A stretch of 59,578 nucleotides of DNA. Origin: Campylobacterales bacterium. Its GTDB lineage: Bacteria > Campylobacterota > Campylobacteria > Campylobacterales > QNZT01. Location: NCBI GenBank assembly GCA_024278835.1, contig JAJRSK010000040.1, positions 1 through 59,578 on the forward strand, in the 5' to 3' direction. Shown one piece after another: positions 53,625-59,578 of this stretch (position 1 is the stretch's first letter; every line of letters begins with the position of its first letter). Made by a program: the position numbers and the translations under genes. Under the pieces are notes generated by a model, which was not told where the DNA came from, made no database searches, and saw only the letters and a list, made by a program, of their open reading frames with translations.

Positions 53625-54653
53625 TTATTGCGCTTGTTGTAGTAGTTCTATATCCTCAAGCATTGCCCCTGTTCCTCTGGCAACTGCAAGTAAAGGCTCT
53701 TCACAAACAAATACAGGTAACTCTACAAGTTTAGAAAGATAGATATCGATACCTTTTAAAAGTGCCCCACCACCTGTAAGTGCGATACCATTTTCTACGA
53801 TGTCACCTGCCAAATCAGGAGGTGTAACTTCTAGAATTTCTTTTAAAGCCGTAGCAATCTCAGCTAATGGCTCTGTAATAGCTTCTCGTACATCAACGGA
53901 AGAAATTTCTATCTCTTTAAGCAGACCAGAGAGTTGATCACGTCCCTTGATACACATCTTTAACTCTTCTTCGAGTGGCACGGCTGTGCCAATCTCTATC
54001 TTGATTTCTTCACCTGTGCGCTCACCGATAAGAAGGTTATATTTTTTCTTCATATAGTCGATGATATTTTGATCAAAACGATCTCCACCCACTTTGATAG
54101 ACTTACTTCTCACCAAGCCTTCTAATGAGATAACACCTATCTCTGTCGTTCCCCCGCCGATATCAATGACTAAGTTACCCTTAGGCTCTTTGATAGGAAG
54201 TCCCGCACCGATAGCTGCAGCTTTAGGCTCTTCTACAAGGATAACATCTCTTGCCCCTGCAGAATAGGCAGAATCTTTAACTGCTTTTCTCTCCACTTGT
54301 GTCAACCCATAAGGTACACAGATGATAACACGAGGTCTGATAAAGCTATTACGGTTATGTGCTTTTCTAATAAAATGACGAATCATTTCTTCAGCCACAT
54401 CGAAATCCGCTATAACACCATCTTTTAAAGGACGTATAGCCTCGATATTGTCAGGTGTTTTACCCAACATCTCCTTGGCTTCTTTGCCAACAGCAAGCAT
54501 TCTTTTTTTACCAAATCTATTCTTTTTTATGGCAACAACAGAAGGCTCATTGATGATGATACCTTTGCCTTTTGCGATAACGATGGTGTTAGCTGTTCCT
54601 AAGTCAATACTTAAGTCGTTTGAAAAAAGTCCAAATAATTTATCTAATAACAC
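53625..54653 (-). CDS. mreB: Rod-shape-determining actin homologue MreB
   Basis: A 342-residue actin-like ATPase forming the membrane filaments that guide lateral wall growth. LFSNDLSIDLGTANTIV, INEPSVVAIKK, VEEPKAAAIGAGLP, VIDIGGGTTEIGVISL and NGIALTGGGALLKGID are all typical. The mreB-mreC pair implies a rod-shaped or curved cell. It follows clpX by 9 bp. Confidence 0.98.
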   Translation of the reverse strand: MLLDKLFGLFSNDLSIDLGTANTIVIAKGKGIIINEPSVVAIKKNRFGKKRMLAVGKEAKEMLGKTPDNIEAIRPLKDGVIADFDVAEEMIRHFIRKAHNRNSFIRPRVIICVPYGLTQVERKAVKDSAYSAGARDVILVEEPKAAAIGAGLPIKEPKGNLVIDIGGGTTEIGVISLEGLVRSKSIKVGGDRFDQNIIDYMKKKYNLLIGERTGEEIKIEIGTAVPLEEELKMCIKGRDQLSGLLKEIEISSVDVREAITEPLAEIATALKEILEVTPPDLAGDIVENGIALTGGGALLKGIDIYLSKLVELPVFVCEEPLLAVARGTGAMLEDIELLQQAQ

Positions 54654-54662
54654 GTTTTTTCC

Positions 54663-55889
54663 TTAGGCACTTTTTTTATCTTGTTTTGGTTTTACATAAA
54701 GCGGTTTTGCTTTGTTCTTGACCACATCTTCGGTGATAAGTATCTCATAGCCTGCTAGCTCTGGGAGTTCATACATGATATCAAGCATGATATCTTCCAT
54801 GATAGTTCTTAGTCCTCTTGCCCCTGTTTGACGTGTGATAGCCAGCGCAGCGATAGCTTTTAAAGCATTCTCTTCAAACGAGAGTGCCACTTTATCAATA
54901 GCAAATAGTTTTTTATACTGTTTGACGATAGAGTTTTTAGGCTCTGTTAGGATTTGTACCATCGCTTCTTCGCTGATAGGGCTTAGTGTTGTGATAGCAT
55001 GAAGTCGCCCGATGAGCTCAGGAATTAACCCAAAATGTACTAAATCGTCAGGTTCTACAAAACTTAATAAATCAGCTTTTTCGTCTTTGCCTCTTTTTTC
55101 TTGACCAAAACCCAACACGTTCGATCCCAATCTTTTGTTGATGATGTCATCTAGCCCTGCAAATGCACCACCGCATATGAAAAGGATATTGGTTGTATCC
55201 ATTTGTGTAAATTCTTGATTAGGATGTTTTCTGCCACCTTTTGGTGAAATATTAACTTGGCTACCTTCGATGATCTTCAAAAGGGCTTGTTGTACACCTT
55301 CTCCTGATACATCTCTCGTGATAGAGCGGTTTTCTCCTGCACGGGCGATTTTATCTAATTCATCGATAAAGATGATACCTCGCTCTGCTTTTTCAATGTC
55401 ATTATCTGCCACTTGAAGTAGTCTTGTGAGGATATTTTCCACATCTTCACCGACATAACCTGCCTCAGTCAAAGATGTCGCATCTGTGATAGCGATAGGT
55501 ACATCAAGGTACTTTGCTAGTGTTTGTGCCATCAATGTTTTACCTGACCCTGTAGGACCTACAAAAAGAACATTTGATTTTTGTATCTCTGTATCATCAT
55601 CTACAGTATTTTGTTTGAGGATTCTTTTGTAGTGGTTATAAACAGCTACAGAGAAAACTTTTTTTGCTTCATCTTGCCCGATAACGTAGTTGTCAAGTAC
55701 GGCTTTTAACTCTTTTGGTGTGAAAAGTTTGAGGTCAAGGTCTGCCTTGACTTCTTGCTCTCCTTCTTCTCCGAAAAATATCTTGTAAGCAGATACAACA
55801 CAGTTCTCACAGATATAGATATCTTCACCAGCTAAAAGTCGATTGTCAACACTCTCTACGGATTTACAAAAACTACATTCTTTTGACAT
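54663..55889 (-). CDS. clpX: ATP-dependent Clp protease ATP-binding subunit ClpX
   Basis: A 408-residue AAA+ unfoldase that feeds ClpP. Zinc-binding N-domain with CSFCKSV and CENCV, Walker [14 protein letters not shown], Walker [13 protein letters not shown], pore loop GYVGED, sensor and the ClpP-binding IGF-type loop near the middle (LGFGQEK), and the last SRH region GARGLRT. Its ATG overlaps the true lpxA stop as TAATG. Confidence 0.97.
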   Translation of the reverse strand: MSKECSFCKSVESVDNRLLAGEDIYICENCVVSAYKIFFGEEGEQEVKADLDLKLFTPKELKAVLDNYVIGQDEAKKVFSVAVYNHYKRILKQNTVDDDTEIQKSNVLFVGPTGSGKTLMAQTLAKYLDVPIAITDATSLTEAGYVGEDVENILTRLLQVADNDIEKAERGIIFIDELDKIARAGENRSITRDVSGEGVQQALLKIIEGSQVNISPKGGRKHPNQEFTQMDTTNILFICGGAFAGLDDIINKRLGSNVLGFGQEKRGKDEKADLLSFVEPDDLVHFGLIPELIGRLHAITTLSPISEEAMVQILTEPKNSIVKQYKKLFAIDKVALSFEENALKAIAALAITRQTGARGLRTIMEDIMLDIMYELPELAGYEILITEDVVKNKAKPLYVKPKQDKKSA

Positions 55890-56671
55890 TAATTATTCCT
55901 CTCATACGGTATACCGCGTTTTGTTGTCATGATAAAGTCACATAACTGTTTTACTTTATCGTTTGTTGTCTATTTCAATAAAGCTTCAGCCCCTTCTTTT
56001 AAGGGGGTAGCTGAACGAAAAAGTTGTTTATAAGCAGAAGATATCGCTTGTACATCTTCTCTATCTAGCTTTCGTCTGATACCTACAAGATTGAGGCTTT
56101 TGACGATAGCGCGGTTACCTTCGGCAAGACAAAATGGTGGCACATCTTGTGTCAAAGCACTAGCCCCTCCTACCATCGCATAGTCACCGATATGGCAAAA
56201 CTGGTGTACCGGTGTATGCCCACCGATAACGATATTATTACCAACAACAGCGTGACCAGCTAAGGCAACATTATTGGCAAAGATATTGTTATCACCGATG
56301 ACAACATCATGCGCTACATGGGTATATGCCATAAAAAGGTTATTATCACCGATAAGGGTAATACCCTTGTCGTGTTCCGTACCAGGATTGAAAAAGGCAA
56401 ACTCACGGATAGTATTGTTCTTTCCGATGATAAGTTTTACTTTTTCACCGTGAAACTTCAAGTCTTGAGGCACTTGACCAAGCACTGCGTGAGAGTAAAC
56501 TTTACTCCCTTCATCTATCTCGGTATGACCCCAGATTTGTGCGCCTTGGTAAATTTCAACATTATCACCAATGATAGATTCTTTGGAGATAAAAGTATAA
56601 GCACCGATGATGGCACTTTCACTTATCTTTGCACCTTCTTCGATGATAGCCGTTGGATGGATGTTGCTCAT
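55889..56671 (-). CDS. lpxA: UDP-N-acetylglucosamine acyltransferase LpxA with an internal amber codon
   Basis: First enzyme of lipid A synthesis. Left-handed helix of hexapeptide repeats ([36 protein letters not shown]) with catalytic His in [12 protein letters not shown], and [11 protein letters not shown]. The frame ends at TAG 55970-55972 after ALLK (233 residues), but the same frame continues [19 protein letters not shown] and IPYERNN to TAA 55889-55891, which overlaps the clpX start (TAATG). Total 260 sense codons, the normal LpxA length (E. coli 262). The removed tail is the C-terminal helical domain. The native codon was probably CAG or GAG. Confidence 0.85.
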
Positions 56672-57120
56672 TATTTGTCTACAATCATCGCTTTTAGCTC
56701 TGCTTCTGTGACAAGTTTATCATCGACATAAGCTTCCCCTTTTAACATCCAGATATTACCTCTGTGTTTGATAACAGTAATGCGATATTCTAGCTTATCA
56801 CCCGGTGTCACAGGTGCACGAAATTTACATTTATCGATACTCATAAAGTAAACCACTTTATTGTTGATATCTTTTTGATCCTCTTCGCTAAGGCTTTTAA
56901 ACGCTAGTACACCACCAGCTTGCGCCATCCCCTCAACAATCATCACACCTGGATAAATAGGGTGATCTGGAAAATGTCCTTGAAAAACAGGCTCAGAAAT
57001 AGAAACATTTTTATAAGCGGTGATAGACTCGCTAGCTGTCATCTCTGTAACTCTGTCGATGAGCAAAAATGGAAATCTATGTGGAAGGATTTTTTGAATT
57101 TGGGTGACATTTAGTGCCAA
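56671..57120 (-). CDS. fabZ: 3-hydroxyacyl-[acyl-carrier-protein] dehydratase FabZ
   Basis: A 149-residue hot-dog-fold dehydratase of fatty-acid synthesis. [34 protein letters not shown] with catalytic His and Glu, and [17 protein letters not shown] are canonical. It overlaps lpxA by one base (TAATG), placing fatty-acid and lipid A synthesis on one transcript with clpX, mreB and mreC. Confidence 0.97.
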   Translation of the reverse strand: MALNVTQIQKILPHRFPFLLIDRVTEMTASESITAYKNVSISEPVFQGHFPDHPIYPGVMIVEGMAQAGGVLAFKSLSEEDQKDINNKVVYFMSIDKCKFRAPVTPGDKLEYRITVIKHRGNIWMLKGEAYVDDKLVTEAELKAMIVDK

Positions 57121-57149
57121 GTGAACTCCTCATGTAAAATTAGGTGATT

Positions 57150-58235
57150 TTATCCTAATGTTACTAAATGTTCCCTCGTATCTTCATAGACTTTAGCCTC
57201 ACAATAGACCTGATACGGCGCACTTTGATCAATATCTTTAAGTACAATTATCGGTGAAAGAGCATAAAAGTTTTGGATTATTTTATTTCTAGCAGACATC
57301 TCCTCATCAAAGAGAGGAGGGTTATCTATAATATCTTGAATTGTCTGATAATTTTTTTCTAATAATTGACTAAAAGTGCTAAGCGTGATAAAGCGAATAT
57401 TCTCATGACGCGTAAAATAAATATCTTCAATTTTATTTTCTATACGTGTTTTAATAAATTTTCTTTTTATGAGTGAATAGGGGAGGAAATAAGAGGGTAA
57501 AACCGTCCCTTTTTGTTTCACAAATCCACGAAGGAGTCTATAATTTAAAAATTTCTCTCTGGTAATTTTGTATTTGATACCTTCATCTTCTAGCTGGTTC
57601 CTCATTGCATAAAGGGCTATTCTATCTTCTATGGATTCTGGTTGGACTTGTTTAGAGAGTGGAGAAAAAAGTTCATCTGCCAAGCGATTTTGCTCTTCTC
57701 GTTGCATCGTTAATGCATAGATACACCCACAATAATCTTGATGATATATCTGCTCTTCTCTAGCCATAGCAAACTGCTCTTGTGTGCCACCACCCTTTCT
57801 AAAATCAGGTGCTTCAAAATGCACACCGTGTTTTTTCTCCATCATGATACCCGCTTCATTGAGTTGTTCGAGAGATTTTTTAGGGCTAGTTAAAAGCGTA
57901 GTTGTAAAAGTTTTTTCACCAATTTCTGCCGCTTTTTGTGCCGTAGTTTCTAGGCGATTGTCAAAACAAAAGTCACATCTTGCACCCTTTTCAGGTTCTT
58001 TTTCAAGTCCTCGAACTGCTTCTATCCACCCTTCATAGTCATACTCTCCCTCGATGAGATCAACACCTAGTTTTTTGCAAGAGCGTTTGACATCAAGTAG
58101 ACGAAGTTGATACTCACTATAAGGATGGATATTTGGGTCATAAAAAAAACCTGTAAGTTTTTCATCAGGATACTCTTTGGCGAGTCGTTGCAAAAAGAAG
58201 TGGCTATCGACTGCGCAACAGATGTGAACGAGCAT
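57150..58235 (-). CDS. queH: Epoxyqueuosine reductase QueH with C-terminal extension
   Basis: A 361-residue enzyme. ATG 58235 gives MLVHICCAVDSHFFLQRL; a longer upstream frame is the end of bcp. QueH motifs: HICCAVDS with the Cys pair, the redox/iron-site CDFCFDNRL, KKHGVHFEAPDFRKGGG, and HQDYCGCIYAL. It completes queuosine on tRNA. The final 140 residues (IEDRIALYAMRNQLEDEG...) are an extra helical part beyond the standard 200-residue enzyme, seen in relatives of this phylum as far as I recall. TAATG overlap with bcp. Confidence 0.9.
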   Translation of the reverse strand: MLVHICCAVDSHFFLQRLAKEYPDEKLTGFFYDPNIHPYSEYQLRLLDVKRSCKKLGVDLIEGEYDYEGWIEAVRGLEKEPEKGARCDFCFDNRLETTAQKAAEIGEKTFTTTLLTSPKKSLEQLNEAGIMMEKKHGVHFEAPDFRKGGGTQEQFAMAREEQIYHQDYCGCIYALTMQREEQNRLADELFSPLSKQVQPESIEDRIALYAMRNQLEDEGIKYKITREKFLNYRLLRGFVKQKGTVLPSYFLPYSLIKRKFIKTRIENKIEDIYFTRHENIRFITLSTFSQLLEKNYQTIQDIIDNPPLFDEEMSARNKIIQNFYALSPIIVLKDIDQSAPYQVYCEAKVYEDTREHLVTLG

Positions 58236-58702
58236 TAAGATTGAAGCTCTTGGAGTTTGGCTTTGACTGTATCTGCATGTGCTTTGACTCTGACTTTGTC
58301 CCAAGCTGCTACGATTTCACCCTCAGGAGAGATGATGTAAGTCGTTCTGACTACGCCCATATACTCTTTTCCCATAAACTTTTTGAGTTTCCATACATCA
58401 TAAAGATTACAAAGTTCTTTCTCTTCATCAGCTAAAAGCGTGATGGTTAAGTCCTTCTTTTCGATAAAATTTGTATGTTTTTTAGGACTATCAGGGCTGA
58501 CTCCCAAAATCACAGCATCTAACTCTTCAAATGCTGGCAAAGCCGCGCTAAAATCACAGGCTTCTGTTGTGCAACCAGGTGTATTATCCTTTGGATAAAA
58601 GTATAAAACTATCCATTTCCCACTCAAATCTCTCAAGCATATCTCGGTCTCATCTTGGTTTGGTAAGCAAAATGCTGGTGCTTTTGTTCCTATTTCTAAC
58701 AT
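58235..58702 (-). CDS. bcp: Thioredoxin-dependent peroxiredoxin (Bcp/PrxQ)
   Basis: A 155-residue peroxidase that reduces hydroperoxides. Peroxidatic Cys in YPKDNTPGCTTEACDFSAALP with the resolving Cys five residues on; GVSPDSPKKHTNFI and VRTTYIISPEGEIV complete the fold. Start has GGGGAG ahead. Overlaps queH by TAATG. Confidence 0.95.
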   Translation of the reverse strand: MLEIGTKAPAFCLPNQDETEICLRDLSGKWIVLYFYPKDNTPGCTTEACDFSAALPAFEELDAVILGVSPDSPKKHTNFIEKKDLTITLLADEEKELCNLYDVWKLKKFMGKEYMGVVRTTYIISPEGEIVAAWDKVRVKAHADTVKAKLQELQS

Positions 58703-58750
58703 GCTCTCCCCTTTTTTATTTTATTTTAACATATTTGTTACAATAGTGCT

Positions 58751-59578
58751 ATGAAAATACCATTTGGAAAATATAAAAATCAAGAGATAGATGTACTAGC
58801 AGAAGATTTATCTTATGCAAAGTGGATGATAGAACAAGAGTGGGCTAAAGAAAAATACCCCGATTTATATGATGCTATCATGATACTATCTAACGAAGAG
58901 TCCACTGATAAAGCGCAAAAATCCCTTAGTGCGAAAGAAAATATGCTCCTCTCCATTGCCTTAAAAGAGGAGAAGATAGAAGATTTTGATGCATACCCGC
59001 TCTCACTTCCTGTCGTAAAAAACCTAGAGCGAACCCTTTTTCATCCTCAAGTTACCTATATCGTAGGTGAAAATGGAAGTGGAAAATCCACACTTTTAGA
59101 AGCCCTTGCCATCACCCAAGGTTTTAATCCCGAAGGGGGTACGATAAATTTCAATTTTTCAACACGCCCTTCACACTCCAATCTTCACGAATATCTCAGA
59201 GTAGCAAAAACAGGGAAACGGGCACGAACGGGATTTTTCCTACGCGCTGAGAGCTTTTTCAATGTCGCAACCACCATTGAAGAGTTAGACAAAATACCAA
59301 CATCAGGTGGTAAAATTATCGACTCTTATGGTGGAAAATCCCTCCACGAACAATCCCATGGTGAAGCCTTTTTCTCTCTTATGAAACACCGTTTTGGTGC
59401 GGACGGACTCTATATCCTCGATGAACCCGAAGCCGCCCTCTCACCAAATCGTCAAATGTCAATGCTCACCCTTATCCATGACCTTGTCAAGCAGGGCTCA
59501 CAATTTATCATCTCTACCCATTCTCCGATACTGCTCTCCTATCCCAGCGCGACGATTTACGAGATAGGAGAGGGTGGA
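58751..59578 (+). CDS. AAA ATPase fused to a DUF3820-like N-terminus (partial)
   Basis: The first 276 residues are present; the gene runs off the right edge. The N-terminus IPFGKYKNQEIDVLAEDL followed by YAKWMIEQEW resembles the small DUF3820/exonuclease-X C-terminal type domain that begins with PFGKYKG. After a linker come Walker A VGENGSGKSTLLEAL (about residues 105-119), a signature-like QSHGEAFF and Walker B LYILDEPEAALSP (about 232-244), then ISTHSPILLSYPSA as H-loop, all of the ABC-like/OLD or SMC-like AAA_21 class. Function unknown; such ATPases often serve in repair or defence. A TATCATGATA copy lies in the N-terminal domain. Confidence 0.8.
   Translation, partial: MKIPFGKYKNQEIDVLAEDLSYAKWMIEQEWAKEKYPDLYDAIMILSNEESTDKAQKSLSAKENMLLSIALKEEKIEDFDAYPLSLPVVKNLERTLFHPQVTYIVGENGSGKSTLLEALAITQGFNPEGGTINFNFSTRPSHSNLHEYLRVAKTGKRARTGFFLRAESFFNVATTIEELDKIPTSGGKIIDSYGGKSLHEQSHGEAFFSLMKHRFGADGLYILDEPEAALSPNRQMSMLTLIHDLVKQGSQFIISTHSPILLSYPSATIYEIGEGG

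Larger units (their letters stand above)
1379..58885. repeat. Highly iterated palindrome TATCATGATA (34 exact copies)
   Basis: Exact copies of the 10-bp perfect palindrome start at 1379, 2252, 5769, 6738, 6925, 9023, 9044, 10231, 10763, 12773, 13286, 16302, 20438, 21567, 24051, 25711, 31884, 34530, 35124, 37199, 37946, 38915, 38961, 39480, 39662, 43197, 45023, 46792, 47297, 47594, 49242, 49589, 49914 and 58876. A simple independent-base estimate at 37% G+C gives about 0.2 copies. Many are extended to CTATCATGATAG. In genes it is read as Ile-Met-Ile or Tyr-His-Asp; the third frame contains TGA. Near-copies ending in ATGATG or starting CATC are also common (for example 3771, 5797, 10451, 32824). 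Long gaps cover nrdA/purB and most of carB through bcp. Role unknown. Confidence 0.9.

Noticed and set aside
9554-55972. Reassigned TAG codon
   Set aside because: TAG ends several intact genes (beta-helix lipoprotein, purM, ccoG, the NIT-EAL gene), and kdsD is interrupted by TAA, so a code change does not explain the lesions.
1379-58885. CRISPR or tandem repeat interpretation of TATCATGATA
   Set aside because: Copies are dispersed with no regular spacing and no spacer units; the palindrome lies inside protein-coding codons.

Overview
The window is 59.6 kb of an AT-rich (roughly 37% G+C by eye), gene-dense chromosome. Gene content and protein sequences point to a free-living member of the Campylobacterota, in the Sulfurimonas/Sulfurovum sphere. 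The pointers are the fabZ-lpxA-clpX-mreB-mreC cluster, RNase J with a long N-terminal extension, CcoG beside a resolvase-like protein, DISM-type sensor kinases, and many PAS/GGDEF/EAL proteins. No rRNA, tRNA or CRISPR array was seen. Genus assignment is inference.

Layout. 1-7.5 kb: an AAA+ ATPase of the DUF4143 type, then a heavy-metal RND efflux operon on the minus strand with two small exported proteins. 7.6-15 kb: an accessory zone of lipoproteins (beta-helix, SGNH hydrolase, a beta-propeller split over two genes, an EF-hand protein) around a response regulator and its broken 7TM histidine kinase. 15-25.6 kb: purM, two large c-di-GMP signalling proteins, a resolvase-like regulator upstream of ccoG, and a coiled-coil/BON-OmpA envelope pair. 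25.7-34 kb: nrdA, purB, an RluA-type synthase, rlmN, a nucleoside phosphorylase-like gene and hisF, with two perfect parS sites 1.6 kb apart. 34-39 kb: agmatine deiminase, a sulfhydrylase, an Rrf2 regulator, a 274-bp MITE-like element and a frameshifted PfkB-type kinase. 39-49.6 kb: RNA genes (trmH-like, rsmA, rnj, pseudouridine synthase), kdsD with an internal stop, rarA, a second SGNH lipoprotein, a deacetylase-family enzyme, a phosphatase and a Sua5-like protein. 49.6-58.7 kb: carB, mreC, mreB, clpX, lpxA (internal amber), fabZ, queH and bcp. The right edge cuts an AAA ATPase.

Three signals cross gene boundaries. First, the perfect palindrome TATCATGATA occurs 34 times, in genes and between them, where about 0.2 copies would be expected by chance. 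It behaves like a highly iterated palindrome (HIP1-like) and even supplies start and stop codons. Second, kdsD, lpxA and the histidine kinase carry in-frame stops, the kinase and the PfkB gene are frameshifted, and two exported-protein genes seem to have lost a standard start codon. All the stops and lost starts can be explained by G:C to A:T transitions. Third, the two parS sites suggest that the window lies in the ParB-loading, origin-proximal part of the chromosome, although parA, parB and dnaA are not here.

Functionally the window mixes core envelope, nucleotide and translation genes with variable surface and signalling genes. All functional calls rest on reading the translated sequence and knowledge of the families; no database search was run.
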